This document shows, in pieces, positions 43,751-53,390 of a stretch of 64,000 nt of DNA; positions within the stretch are counted from its first letter, which is position 1; every line of letters starts with the position of its first letter. A program made the position numbers and the translations under genes. This DNA comes from Pseudomonas sp. AOB-7 (GTDB lineage Bacteria; Pseudomonadota; Gammaproteobacteria; Pseudomonadales; Pseudomonadaceae). The notes beneath the pieces were generated by a model. The model made no database searches, was not told the origin of the DNA, and was given only the letters and a program-made list of their open reading frames with translations. The stretch covers positions 107,887-171,886 of the forward strand of contig NZ_RFFK01000003.1 of NCBI RefSeq assembly GCF_003696305.1. The letters run 5' to 3'.

Positions 43751-43787
43751 ACCCCATCCCTCTTCCTATAAGGGAGAGGGATGGGGT
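43751..43787. terminator. Bidirectional terminator-like hairpin between fruA and prfC
   Basis: A stem of 13 paired bases (ACCCCATCCCTCT / AGAGGGATGGGGT), extended inward by four more pairs, with a three-base loop. It lies between two convergent genes. There is no clear T-run on either side, so it may stop both transcripts weakly or protect their ends. Confidence 0.7.
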
Positions 43788-43825
43788 GCCCGGCGAGGGG
43801 GGGGGGGTCGTGGGTTCACCGCCGA

Positions 43826-45409
<1,584 letters not shown>

Positions 45410-45978
45410 GGGCTGAACCTGGATGAAGATGGGGCGAAAAATTGGTCGCGAAGTATACAGCAAGCGCCGTGCGGGTGCCTGCACCTCGGTGGCGAGCCGC
45501 CGGCAGCTTGTCGCGCCGCTGCAGAGTGTCGGATGGGTTTTTGCGAAGCCAATCTCCGGCCTGGTCATGGCGCTGACTCAAGGCTGTTCTAGACTGTTTT
45601 GCCGCAAGGAGTTCGCCTGCCGGGCAAGCGGCTGCAGGCCGCGCCCGTTCAGCATTTCCGGGCATTTCGTGCGATATCCGGAACGATGAAATTTCCGGTT
45701 GATCTGAGGGGCGCATGGTCTTAAAGTCCGCGCCCGAACGTCCATGCTGGAAACGATCCATCCGGCTCAAGTACTGACGACGAGAGGTTGCCGGCCGGCC
45801 AGGTCGGTACCGGTGATGCTCGGCGACATGCCTTGGGAAGTAGGCGAACCAAAGTGGGGAAACTGTCAGACGTTCAGGCCGGAGCAACGCGCGGCCAGCC
45901 CCGACACGTGGCGGAACCTGTAAGCGGTTCTGCTGCCCGAATCAATGTGTTCCCGGTTTTGCCATTGGAGTCACCAGC
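45410..45978. other. prfC-speC divergent intergenic region
   Basis: A 569-base region without a supported gene. Short open frames here have no family resemblance. The plus-strand half immediately before speC is long for a simple promoter and could carry an mRNA leader that senses polyamines. I can see no specific conserved element and no strong sigma-70 boxes. GGAG lies a few bases before the speC start. Confidence 0.4.
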
Positions 45979-47142
45979 ATGTCGATCAAGGTCGAAGACT
46001 ATTACGCACCCGCCACTTTTGCCCGCATGAAGGCGTTCGCCGATCAGCACGAAACCCCCTTCGTGGTGATCGACCGGCAGATCATCAGCGATGCCTACGA
46101 TCAGCTGGGCAACTGCTTCCCGTTCGCCAAGGTCTACTACGCGGTCAAGGCCAACCCGGCCGTCGAGATCATCGAGCTGCTGCGCGACAAGGGCTCGAGC
46201 TTCGACATCGCCTCGATCTACGAGCTGGACAAGGTGATGGCCACCGGCGTTGGTCCCGAGCGCATCAGCTACGGCAACACCATCAAGAAGGCGCGCGACA
46301 TCCGCTACTTCTTCGACAAGGGCGTGCGCCTGTTCGCCACCGACTCCGAGGCCGACCTGCGCAATATCGCCAAGGCCGCACCGGGCGCCAAGGTCTATGT
46401 GCGCATCCTCACCGAAGGCTCGACCAGCGCCGACTGGCCGCTGTCGCGCAAGTTCGGCTGCCAGCCGGACATGGCCCTGGACCTGCTGATCCTGGCCAAG
46501 CAGCTGGGCCTGGTGCCCTACGGCATCTCCTTCCACGTCGGCTCGCAGCAGCGCGACATCGACGTGTGGGACGCGGCCATCGCCAAGGTCAAGGTGATCT
46601 TCGAGCGCCTCAAGGAAGAAGACGGCATCACCCTGCAGATGATCAACATGGGCGGCGGCTTCCCGGCCAACTACATCCAGCGCACCAACGACCTGGAAAC
46701 CTACGCCGAGGAAATCACCCGTTTCCTCAAGGAAGACTTCGGCGACGAGCTGCCAGAAATCATCCTCGAACCGGGTCGCTCGCTGATCGCCAACGCCGGC
46801 GTGCTGGTCTCGGAAGTGGTGCTGGTGGCGCGCAAGTCGCGCACCGCGGTGGAGCGCTGGGTCTACGCCGACGTCGGCAAGTTCAGCGGCCTGATCGAAA
46901 CCATGGACGAGTCGATCAAGTTCCCGATCTGGACCGAGAAGAAGGGCGAGATGGAGGAAGTGGTGATCGCCGGTCCCACCTGCGACAGCGCCGACATCAT
47001 GTACGAGCACTACAAGTACGGCCTGCCGCTCAACCTGGCCAGCGGCGACCGCCTGTACTGGCTGTCCACCGGTGCCTACACCACCAGCTACAGCGCGGTG
47101 GAGTTCAACGGCTTCCCGCCGCTGAAGTCCTACTACCTGTAA
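45979..47142 (+). CDS. speC: Ornithine/lysine decarboxylase (alanine racemase-fold, SpeC type)
   Basis: PLP-dependent decarboxylase making putrescine from ornithine (possibly cadaverine from lysine). The 387-residue protein belongs to the fold III, eukaryotic-type group, not the large inducible bacterial decarboxylases. The PLP lysine is K57 in YYAVKANP. HVGSQQ, MGGGFPA and EPGRSLIA are cofactor-binding segments. C335 in GPTCDSADI is the conserved catalytic cysteine contributed across the dimer. In P. aeruginosa the same protein type (SpeC) lies close to the piuA region, as here. It has its own terminator and seems to be monocistronic. Confidence 0.93.
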   Translation: MSIKVEDYYAPATFARMKAFADQHETPFVVIDRQIISDAYDQLGNCFPFAKVYYAVKANPAVEIIELLRDKGSSFDIASIYELDKVMATGVGPERISYGNTIKKARDIRYFFDKGVRLFATDSEADLRNIAKAAPGAKVYVRILTEGSTSADWPLSRKFGCQPDMALDLLILAKQLGLVPYGISFHVGSQQRDIDVWDAAIAKVKVIFERLKEEDGITLQMINMGGGFPANYIQRTNDLETYAEEITRFLKEDFGDELPEIILEPGRSLIANAGVLVSEVVLVARKSRTAVERWVYADVGKFSGLIETMDESIKFPIWTEKKGEMEEVVIAGPTCDSADIMYEHYKYGLPLNLASGDRLYWLSTGAYTTSYSAVEFNGFPPLKSYYL

Positions 47143-47159
47143 GCGACCTGCCTGGTCAG

Positions 47160-47190
47160 CAACGCCCACCTTGTGTGGGCGTTGTCATTT
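47160..47190 (+). terminator. Rho-independent terminator of speC
   Basis: Ten-base stem CAACGCCCAC / GTGGGCGTTG with a five-base loop, followed by TCATTT. It begins 18 bases after the speC stop codon. Confidence 0.88.
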
Positions 47191-47284
47191 CTGCCGCCGG
47201 GCTTCTGCGCTTTCCCCCGGTTCGGCTGTAAACCCCTTTCCAGAGCGCTCTGTTGGCTAGGCGCGATTGTCAGTGACATATTTG

Positions 47285-47304
47285 TTACAAATTCTCCTTT
47301 GTAA
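47285..47304. promoter_or_regulatory. Inverted repeat upstream of piuA
   Basis: TTACAAA and TTTGTAA form a perfect 7-base inverted repeat with a six-base spacer, about 75-90 bases before the piuA start, in an unusually AT-rich stretch. It looks like an operator for a dimeric regulator. Confidence 0.5.
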
Positions 47305-47321
47305 ATCGTTCGTAAAGATTG

Positions 47322-47341
47322 ATTGCAACTGAATCTCATCT
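47322..47341. promoter_or_regulatory. Possible Fur box upstream of piuA
   Basis: ATTGCAACTGAATCTCATCT, read on the other strand, contains TGAGATTCAGTTGC, a partial match to the TGAGAATCATT-type Fur site. Iron-repressed control is expected for this receptor, but the match is imperfect. Confidence 0.4.
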
Positions 47342-47376
47342 ACTATCGCGCGCAGTTTTTATCTGGAGTGATTCTC

Positions 47377-49671
47377 GTGAGCGATAAGCATAACAAGCGT
47401 GCACCTCTTCCCCAGCGTCGCCTGCTGGCTTCGGCCGTCGGCCTGGCCCTGGCGTCCGGCTTCGCCGTGGCTCAGGACAGTGCAGTGGAGCTGGACAACG
47501 TCACCGTGCAGGGGCAGCAGGACCAGGGCTACAAGGTCGACAAGGCGTCCTCGCCGAAGCAGACCGCGGCGCTGCTGGATACCCCACAGACGATCAACAT
47601 CATTCCCGAAGCGCTGTTTCGCGAGCAGAACGCGCGCACCCTCACCGAGGTGCTGAAAAACACCCCGGGGATCAGTTTCAACGCCGGTGAGAACGGCTTC
47701 GCCAGCGGCACCAACAACTTCAGCCTGCGCGGTTTCGACACCAGCGGCAGCATCTTCATCGACGGCGCCCGCGACAACGGCAGCTACACCCGCGACGTGT
47801 TCAACGTCGAGCAGGTGGAAGTGGCCAAGGGCCCGGCCGCCGACAACGGCCGCGGTGGCGCCGGCGGCTACGTCAATCTGGTGACCAAGACGCCGACCCT
47901 GGAAAGCTTCATTGCCGGTGGCGCCAGCTTCGGCTTCGATCAGTACGATTCCGAGGCGCGCCGCCGCGCCACCCTAGATACCAACCAGATCATCCACGAC
48001 AGCGCCGCCTTCCGCCTCAACCTGCTGGTGGAAGACAGCGGCGTGGCCGGTCGCGAGCACGCCGAAAAGAACAGCTGGGGCCTGGCGCCGTCGCTGGCCT
48101 TCGGCCTGGGCACCGACACCCGCGCGATCTTCGCCTACGAGCACGTGCAGATGAACGACCGCCCGGACTGGGGCGTTTCCGGTGCGTCGGTCAAGGGCAT
48201 GAAGGGCGACACGCCCTACAACCCGGCGCTGTCCGGGGTCGACCGCGACGAGTTCTACGGCCTCAAGTCGGACTTCGACGACACCACCAGCGATGCGCTG
48301 CTGGTGCGTCTGGAACACGACCTGTCCACCGGCATGACCCTGAGCAACCAGACCCGCTGGGCGCGCGTCGACCGCCAGGCGCGCTACACCCTGCCCTTCC
48401 AGTACCTGGGCGGCGACCAGCTGCGTACCGACACCCAGTTCTACGACCGGGTCAACACCAGCCTGAGCAACCTGACCAACCTGTCGGCGCAGTTCGCCAC
48501 CGGTTCGATCAAGCACAACCTGGCCGCCGGCCTGGAGCTGACCCGCGAGGAGTCCGAGGCCGGCACCTATGCCGAGGTCAACCCGGGCAACGTCAATATC
48601 TTCGATCCGGACTGGGAGCGTAGCGGGCCGGTTTCCAAGCACAGCCGCCTGCGCGAGCGCAGCGACGTGACCGTCGACACCGTGGCGCTGTACCTCTACG
48701 ACACCCTGGAGTTCACCCCGCAGTGGCAACTGACCGGCGGCCTGCGCCTGGAGCAGTACGACGTCGATATCCGCAGCCGTAACGTCCAGACCGGCGCCGC
48801 GGTGGGCGCCGACGGCTTCGACGACCGCGAGTTCAGCATCGGCGGCAAACTCGGCCTGGTCTACAAGCCGGCAGAGAACGGCAGTCTGTATGCCGCCTAC
48901 GGCGTGTCCACCCAGCCGCCCGGCTCCTACCTGTCCAACCCGGACATCTCGCGGGTCAACGGCCAGGCCTTCCCCGGCTTCGTCCCGGGCGCCGATCCGG
49001 TGCGCGCGCACAACTACGAAGTCGGCACCAAGTGGGACTTCTTCGACAAGCGCCTGTCCACCACCGCAGCGCTGTTCTACACGGTGAAGAAGGACGTGGC
49101 CATCACCGGCCGCGACGCCGGCGAGACCAGCGACAGCCTCAAGGGCTACGGCGAGCAGGTGGTCAAGGGCCTGGAGCTGGGCGCCTCGGGCCAGATCACC
49201 GAGGCCTGGAACGTCTACGGCGGCATCGTCTTCATGGACAGCGAGCGCAAGCACAGCGCCTATCTGGACGAGGTGCGTCGACGCGCCAACGCCGGCGACT
49301 ACGGCACTGCGCTGCGCACCGACGGCGACGAGCTGGCCTTCACCCCCAAGGTGTCTGGCAACCTGTGGACCACCTACCGCCTGCCGGTCGGCCTGACCCT
49401 GGGCCTGGGCGCGCAGCACGTCGGTTCGTCCTACCTGGGTCGCCCGGACGATGCCAGCCGTATCGTCGCCAACGGCCTGTACGGCAAGCTGCCGAGCTAC
49501 ACCACCTTCGCCGCCATGGCCAGCTACGAGGTCAACCAGAACCTCGATGTGCGCCTGAACGTCGACAACCTGACCGACGAGGAATACGCCGTCTCCAGCA
49601 ACTGGAACGGTCGCCGCGTGCTGCTGGGCGACCCGCGTACCTTCACCCTGAGCACCAACTTCCGCTTCTAA
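47377..49671 (+). CDS. piuA: TonB-dependent siderophore receptor (PiuA type)
   Basis: Outer-membrane TonB-dependent receptor of 764 residues for a catechol-type or foreign siderophore. A signal peptide is visible (RRLLASAVGLALASGFAVAQ). It is followed by a TonB-box-like VELDNVTV segment, a plug domain with TPQTINIIP, FSLRGFD and VEVAKGPAADNGRGGAGGYV, then a beta-barrel ending with the aromatic C-terminal signature TLSTNFRF. The start is GTG at 47377 with GGAG upstream; the frame further left starts at a TTG. PiuA is known as a route for siderophore-drug conjugates in P. aeruginosa. The piuC hydroxylase follows, a pairing conserved in Pseudomonas, which supports the assignment. Confidence 0.9.
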   Translation: MSDKHNKRAPLPQRRLLASAVGLALASGFAVAQDSAVELDNVTVQGQQDQGYKVDKASSPKQTAALLDTPQTINIIPEALFREQNARTLTEVLKNTPGISFNAGENGFASGTNNFSLRGFDTSGSIFIDGARDNGSYTRDVFNVEQVEVAKGPAADNGRGGAGGYVNLVTKTPTLESFIAGGASFGFDQYDSEARRRATLDTNQIIHDSAAFRLNLLVEDSGVAGREHAEKNSWGLAPSLAFGLGTDTRAIFAYEHVQMNDRPDWGVSGASVKGMKGDTPYNPALSGVDRDEFYGLKSDFDDTTSDALLVRLEHDLSTGMTLSNQTRWARVDRQARYTLPFQYLGGDQLRTDTQFYDRVNTSLSNLTNLSAQFATGSIKHNLAAGLELTREESEAGTYAEVNPGNVNIFDPDWERSGPVSKHSRLRERSDVTVDTVALYLYDTLEFTPQWQLTGGLRLEQYDVDIRSRNVQTGAAVGADGFDDREFSIGGKLGLVYKPAENGSLYAAYGVSTQPPGSYLSNPDISRVNGQAFPGFVPGADPVRAHNYEVGTKWDFFDKRLSTTAALFYTVKKDVAITGRDAGETSDSLKGYGEQVVKGLELGASGQITEAWNVYGGIVFMDSERKHSAYLDEVRRRANAGDYGTALRTDGDELAFTPKVSGNLWTTYRLPVGLTLGLGAQHVGSSYLGRPDDASRIVANGLYGKLPSYTTFAAMASYEVNQNLDVRLNVDNLTDEEYAVSSNWNGRRVLLGDPRTFTLSTNFRF

Positions 49672-49687
49672 GCGCAAGTGCCTGTGG

Positions 49688-49722
49688 CAACGCCCCGACC
49701 GCGCCAGCGGCCGGGGCGTTTG
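49688..49722 (+). terminator. Terminator after piuA
   Basis: AACGCCCCG and CGGGGCGTT form a 9-base stem around a 14-base loop, followed by TTG and a mixed tail, beginning 18 bases after the piuA stop. The T-run is short. Confidence 0.7.
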
Positions 49723-49818
49723 CCTATAGCAGGAGCGAGCGCCAGGCATGGCTGTCATAGTGGCCTCGCTCTCTTTAGAATTCTGCGCCAACGGCGAGCC
49801 GCCCTGGAGACCTCACCC

Positions 49819-50484
49819 ATGCTGCATATCCCCGATCTGCTGAGCGCCGAGCAGCTGCGCCAGTGTCGCGCCGCGCTGCAGGCCGCCAACTGGCAGGACG
49901 GTCGGCACAGCGCCGGGCACCAGGCGGTCGGCGTCAAGGCCAACCAGCAACTGGCCCAGGACGATCCGCTGGCCCAGCAACTGGCCGAGTTCGTCCTCGC
50001 CCAGCTCGGCCAGAGCCCGCGTTTCATGGCCGCTGCACTGCCGCTCAAGGTGCTGCCGCCGCGCTTCAACCGCTACGCCGAGGGCGGCAGCTACGGCGCG
50101 CATATCGACAGCGCCGTGTTCAGCGTGCCGGGCACGCCGCACCGCATCCGCGCCGACCTGTCGGCCACCCTGTTCCTCAGCGAGCCGGACGAGTACGACG
50201 GCGGCGAGCTGGTGCTGCAGGACAAGCGCGTCAAGCTGCCTGCCGGCCATCTGCTGCTCTATTCCAGCGGCAGCCTGCACCGGGTCGAGCCGGTGACCCG
50301 CGGCGCGCGCCTGGCCGCCTTCTTCTGGGTGCAGAGCCTGGTGCGCGAGGAGTCGCAGCGTAACCTGCTGCTGGAGCTGGACGACAGCATCCAGGCGTTG
50401 CGCCAGCAACTGCCGGACAGCCCCGAGCTGCTGCGCCTGACCGGCGTCTACCACAACCTGCTGCGCCAGTGGTCGCAGACCTGA
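49819..50484 (+). CDS. piuC: Fe(II)/2-oxoglutarate-dependent hydroxylase PiuC
   Basis: Cytoplasmic non-haem iron dioxygenase of the PKHD-type/PiuC family, 221 residues. The iron ligands are H95 and D97 (GAHIDS) and H154 ([10 protein letters not shown]), with the conserved arginine of the 2-oxoglutarate site a few residues after. N-terminal [10 protein letters not shown] and [13 protein letters not shown] are typical. Its substrate is unknown; the conserved link to the siderophore receptor suggests a role in iron acquisition. ATG at 49819 follows GGAGA; the frame upstream to 49678 crosses the piuA terminator and is rejected. Confidence 0.92.
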   Translation: MLHIPDLLSAEQLRQCRAALQAANWQDGRHSAGHQAVGVKANQQLAQDDPLAQQLAEFVLAQLGQSPRFMAAALPLKVLPPRFNRYAEGGSYGAHIDSAVFSVPGTPHRIRADLSATLFLSEPDEYDGGELVLQDKRVKLPAGHLLLYSSGSLHRVEPVTRGARLAAFFWVQSLVREESQRNLLLELDDSIQALRQQLPDSPELLRLTGVYHNLLRQWSQT

Positions 50485-50497
50485 GCGCCCGACCCAT

Positions 50498-50551
50498 AGC
50501 CCGGATGCAATCCGGGGATAGCTGGCGCGCATTTCCCGGATGGCATCCGGG
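50498..50551. repeat. Paired REP-like elements
   Basis: Two stem-forming units face each other: CCGGATGCAATCCGG at 50501-50515 and CCCGGATGGCATCCGGG at 50535-50551. This is a typical Pseudomonas REP pair in the gap between piuC and the oxidase gene. The second stem ends about 27 bases before the next start codon. Confidence 0.65.
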
Positions 50552-50578
50552 CGACGAACAACTCGCGGAGAGGCTCCC

Positions 50579-51685
50579 ATGCCCTTGCCCAAACTGCAGC
50601 AGATACCCGCAGAAATCGCCGCGCTGGCCGACTACGAGCGCTTCGCCCGCGAGCGCCTGAGCGAGCAGGCCTGGGCCTACCTGGCCGGCGGCGCCGCCGA
50701 CGAGCTGACCCTGGCCGACAACCGTGCCGCCTTCGACCGCCTGCGCTTGCGCAGCCGCGTACTGCGCGACCTGAGCGGCGGCAACACGCGCCTGCGCCTG
50801 TTCGGCCAGGACTTCGACCACCCGATCTTCCTCGCCCCGGTGGCCTATCAGAAGCTGGCCCACCCCGACGGCGAGCTGGCCAGCGTGCTGGCGGCCGGCG
50901 CGGTGCGCGCCGGCATGCTGGTCAGCACCCAGGCCAGCGTCGAACTGGAAACTATCGCCGCCGCCGCGCAGACGCCGCTGTGGTTCCAGCTGTATATCCA
51001 GCCCGATCGCGACTTCACCGCGGCGCTGGTGCGCCGCGCCGAGGCGGCCGGCTACCAGGCGCTGGTGCTGACCGTGGATGCGCCGGTCAGCGGCGTGCGC
51101 AACCGCGAGCAGCGCGCCGGCTTCGCCCTGCCGGCGGGTGTCGAGGCGGTCAACCTGCGCGGCATGCGCCCGCTGCAGGCATCAATCGAGCCGCCTGCCG
51201 GCAGCCTGCTGCTCGGCGGCCCGCTATTGGCGGCGGCGCCGACCTGGGCCGATCTGGCCTGGCTGCGTGGTCTGACCCGCCTGCCGATCCTGCTCAAGGG
51301 CATCATGAGCGGCGCCGATGCCGAGCAGGCGCTGGCGGCGGGGATGGATGGGCTGATCGTCTCCAATCACGGCGGGCGCAGCCTGGACGGCCTGCCGGCG
51401 ACCATCGAGGCGCTGCCGGAAGTGGCCGCCGCGGTGCAGAAGCAAGTGCCGCTGCTGCTCGACGGCGGCATTCGTCGCGGCAGCGACGTGCTCAAGGCGC
51501 TGGCCCTGGGCGCCGACGGAGTGCTGGTGGGAAGGCCCTATGTGTTCGGCCTGGCGGCGGCCGGCGCGGTGGGCGTGGCCCATGTGCTGCAGATGCTGCG
51601 CGGCGAACTGGAAGTGGCCATGGCCCTGACCGGCTGCCGCGACCTGGCCTCCATCGGTGCCGAAACTATCTGGCGGCCGGCGTAG
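50579..51685 (+). CDS. FMN-dependent alpha-hydroxy-acid oxidase
   Basis: TIM-barrel flavoenzyme of the LldD/lactate oxidase/glycolate oxidase family, 368 residues, oxidising an L-2-hydroxy acid. Conserved parts seen are AWAYLAGGAADE, the FMN-binding APVAYQKL segment, QLYIQPDR, LTVDAPVSG, the LPILLKGI lysine, the catalytic SNHGGR histidine-arginine motif, and the C-terminal DGGIRRGSDVLKALALGAD phosphate site. It has no membrane-anchoring loop like LldD, so it is probably soluble; the electron acceptor could be oxygen. ATG at 50579 has GGAGAGG upstream. The substrate is not predictable from sequence. Confidence 0.9.
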   Translation: MPLPKLQQIPAEIAALADYERFARERLSEQAWAYLAGGAADELTLADNRAAFDRLRLRSRVLRDLSGGNTRLRLFGQDFDHPIFLAPVAYQKLAHPDGELASVLAAGAVRAGMLVSTQASVELETIAAAAQTPLWFQLYIQPDRDFTAALVRRAEAAGYQALVLTVDAPVSGVRNREQRAGFALPAGVEAVNLRGMRPLQASIEPPAGSLLLGGPLLAAAPTWADLAWLRGLTRLPILLKGIMSGADAEQALAAGMDGLIVSNHGGRSLDGLPATIEALPEVAAAVQKQVPLLLDGGIRRGSDVLKALALGADGVLVGRPYVFGLAAAGAVGVAHVLQMLRGELEVAMALTGCRDLASIGAETIWRPA

Positions 51686-51870
51686 CAGGCTGTTGAAAAA
51701 CTACCTGCGTTGCCATCGCGGCGTTAAAAACAGGCTCGTGCGCGAGTCCGATCAAAATGCTCATTTACAGCTCGTAAAGTCGCCTGCGACCCCAGCCGTT
51801 TTTCGCCTGTTTTTGCGGGGCCGCCATCGGTATTGCGCTGGCTGCCTCGCCTACGTTTTTCAACGGCCTG
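51686..51870. repeat. MITE-like element with terminal inverted repeats
   Basis: The 185-base segment begins with CAGGCTGTTGAAAAAC directly after the oxidase stop codon and ends with GTTTTTCAACGGCCTG. The ends are inverted copies matching at 15 of 16 bases. The interior contains AAAATGCTCATTTACA and further short inverted repeats but no credible coding region. It looks like a non-autonomous mobile repeat of a kind common in Pseudomonas. I see no clear target-site duplication. Confidence 0.7.
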
Positions 51871-51882
51871 CTGGGCGCGCGT

Positions 51883-52320
51883 TCAGCTCAGCTGCAGGGT
51901 CAGCGCGGCCAGCACGGCGTAGCGCGAGGCCTTGGCCAGGCTGACGAGGGCGAGGAATACCCACAGGCGTTCGCGCATCACCCCGGCGACCAGGGTCAGC
52001 GGGTCGCCGATCACCGGCAGCCAGCTCAGCAGCAGTGACCAGCGCCCATGGCGGGCGTACCAGGCCTGCGCCTGCTGCAGGCGCGCCGGGCTGACCGGGA
52101 ACCAGCGGCGTTCCCGGTAGCGCTCGAGGGAGCGGCCGAGCAGCCAGTTGATCCAGGAACCCAGCACGTTGCCGCAGGTGGCCACCAGCAGCAGGGCCCA
52201 GAGGGCGTGTTCGCCGTGCAGCAGCAGGCCCACCAGCACGGCCTCCGACTGCAGCGGCAGCAGGGTGGCGGCGCCGAAGGCGGAGAGGAACAGGGCCGGG
52301 TAGGCGGACAGGCTCAGCAT
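51883..52320 (-). CDS. YqaA/DedA-like small membrane protein
   Basis: Inner-membrane protein of 145 residues of the YqaA family, which belongs to the DedA/VTT (SNARE-associated) superfamily. It has hydrophobic segments near 5-30, 38-58 and 90-145. Family marks are ATLLPLQSEAVL near the N-terminus, NVLGSWINWLLGR, and the RHGRWSLLLSWLPVIGDPLTLVAG re-entrant region. Related proteins handle polyprenyl-phosphate or phospholipid movement, but YqaA itself has no proven role. The start lies 41 bases after the next upstream gene's stop, so the two minus-strand genes are probably co-transcribed. Confidence 0.85.
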   Translation of the reverse strand: MLSLSAYPALFLSAFGAATLLPLQSEAVLVGLLLHGEHALWALLLVATCGNVLGSWINWLLGRSLERYRERRWFPVSPARLQQAQAWYARHGRWSLLLSWLPVIGDPLTLVAGVMRERLWVFLALVSLAKASRYAVLAALTLQLS

Positions 52321-52360
52321 CGTGGCGTTGCGCCGACCGGGCGGCCGGCGCGGACGGGAA

Positions 52361-53089
52361 TCAGGACTGCGACTCCTGGCCCTGGTGGGCCATGATCTCT
52401 TCCAGGCTCAGGCCGGTGAGGCCGTGGATGGTCTTCCACAGGTAGTAGAAGATCGCCATCAGCATGATCATCGAGGGGATGGCGATCATCGGGTAGCTGA
52501 GCAGGGTCATGCGCCCCAGCTCGTCGTTGAACGCCTCGGTGCCGGCCGGGCTGACGACTATCCACTTGGCCAGCACGTAGTTCATCAGCGAGGAGAAGAA
52601 GAAGGTGCCGCTGAGCCAGTAGGTGGCGCGCATCAGCCGCGTCTCGAAGTGCTCGAGGTGGCCGCCCTGTTCCAGGCGCTGGTGGATCTTGTCGACGTTG
52701 AGCACCGACTTGTTGAACAGCAGGGTGCGGATCAGCGGGTAGCGGGTGCGGGTCGAGACCAGCACGGCGATGCCGATCAGCCCGGGGATCGCCGCCTCCT
52801 TGACTGCCAGCCACTGAGTGTCGAGGTGCAGCAGGCCGATGCCGCCGGTCAGCGCCACGCTGATCAGGCCGAGCAGGGCGATGAAGTTGAACTTGCGGTA
52901 CTTGATCAGCTCGAACGCGCCCCAGCCCAGCGGGAACGCCAGCGCCAGCAGCAGCGCGCCGTCGGCGCCGAGGCGCTCGTCGCCGCTGAGCTTCATCAGG
53001 ATGAACGAGGGGATCAGGATGCTGATGGCCAGGTCGATCAGCGGGCGGGGCTTGTGCGTCGGGATGCGGCTGTCGGTGGTAGCGGTCAT
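52361..53089 (-). CDS. VC0807-family membrane protein
   Basis: Membrane protein of 242 residues resembling the VC0807/MFS-like family of uncharacterised proteins. Hydrophobic segments lie at about 17-33, 42-58, 66-88, 95-112, 155-177 and 200-220, with a charged cytoplasmic loop (DKIHQRLEQGGHLEHFETRLM) between the fourth and fifth. No transport or catalytic motif is evident. It precedes the YqaA-like gene on the same strand. Function unknown. Confidence 0.8.
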   Translation of the reverse strand: MTATTDSRIPTHKPRPLIDLAISILIPSFILMKLSGDERLGADGALLLALAFPLGWGAFELIKYRKFNFIALLGLISVALTGGIGLLHLDTQWLAVKEAAIPGLIGIAVLVSTRTRYPLIRTLLFNKSVLNVDKIHQRLEQGGHLEHFETRLMRATYWLSGTFFFSSLMNYVLAKWIVVSPAGTEAFNDELGRMTLLSYPMIAIPSMIMLMAIFYYLWKTIHGLTGLSLEEIMAHQGQESQS

Positions 53090-53390
53090 AACGTCTGGAG
53101 TCTGCGTAGGAGGCCCGATGATCGCCTGCCCGGCGCGCCAGGGCTAGCCCGACCGTCGGTTGGAATGTGAAAAAGTATGAGCCGACAGCTGGGCGACAGG
53201 CGCTGCAGGGCGAACCGGCGGCGTCGCGCCTGCAGCTGCTGCCCGAACCGCGCGTGCTGACTGCGGCGGAGCTGGTCGACGCCGCCGCCGCCGCCGAGCA
53301 GCCTTGGTGATGCGCCGGGCAGGCGTTTATCATCGTGCGCCTGGTCGCTCCGAATCCTGCAGTGGGGCGCGCCTCAGTCGGTGGCCGCTG
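53090..53390. other. Divergent gap with possible gene remnant
   Basis: This 301-base gap separates the VC0807-family gene from the solute-binding protein gene. It contains one short coding-like frame (53167-53307, listed separately). Otherwise no promoter or structure stands out. Confidence 0.4.
53167..53307 (+). pseudogene. Possible C-terminal gene remnant, 46 codons
   Basis: An open frame from GTG at 53167 to TGA at 53307 has strongly biased codon composition (LQLLPEPRVLTAAELVDAA then EQPW at its end). It reads like the tail of a larger protein, but nothing upstream continues it in frame and no ribosome binding site is seen. It may be the remains of a gene cut off by a rearrangement. A non-coding explanation is equally possible. 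Confidence 0.3.

Noticed and set aside
47974..49791. Open frame of about 600 codons opposite piuA
   Set aside because: Shadow of the receptor gene: it is low-complexity, has no ribosome binding site and would overlap both ends of the true gene.
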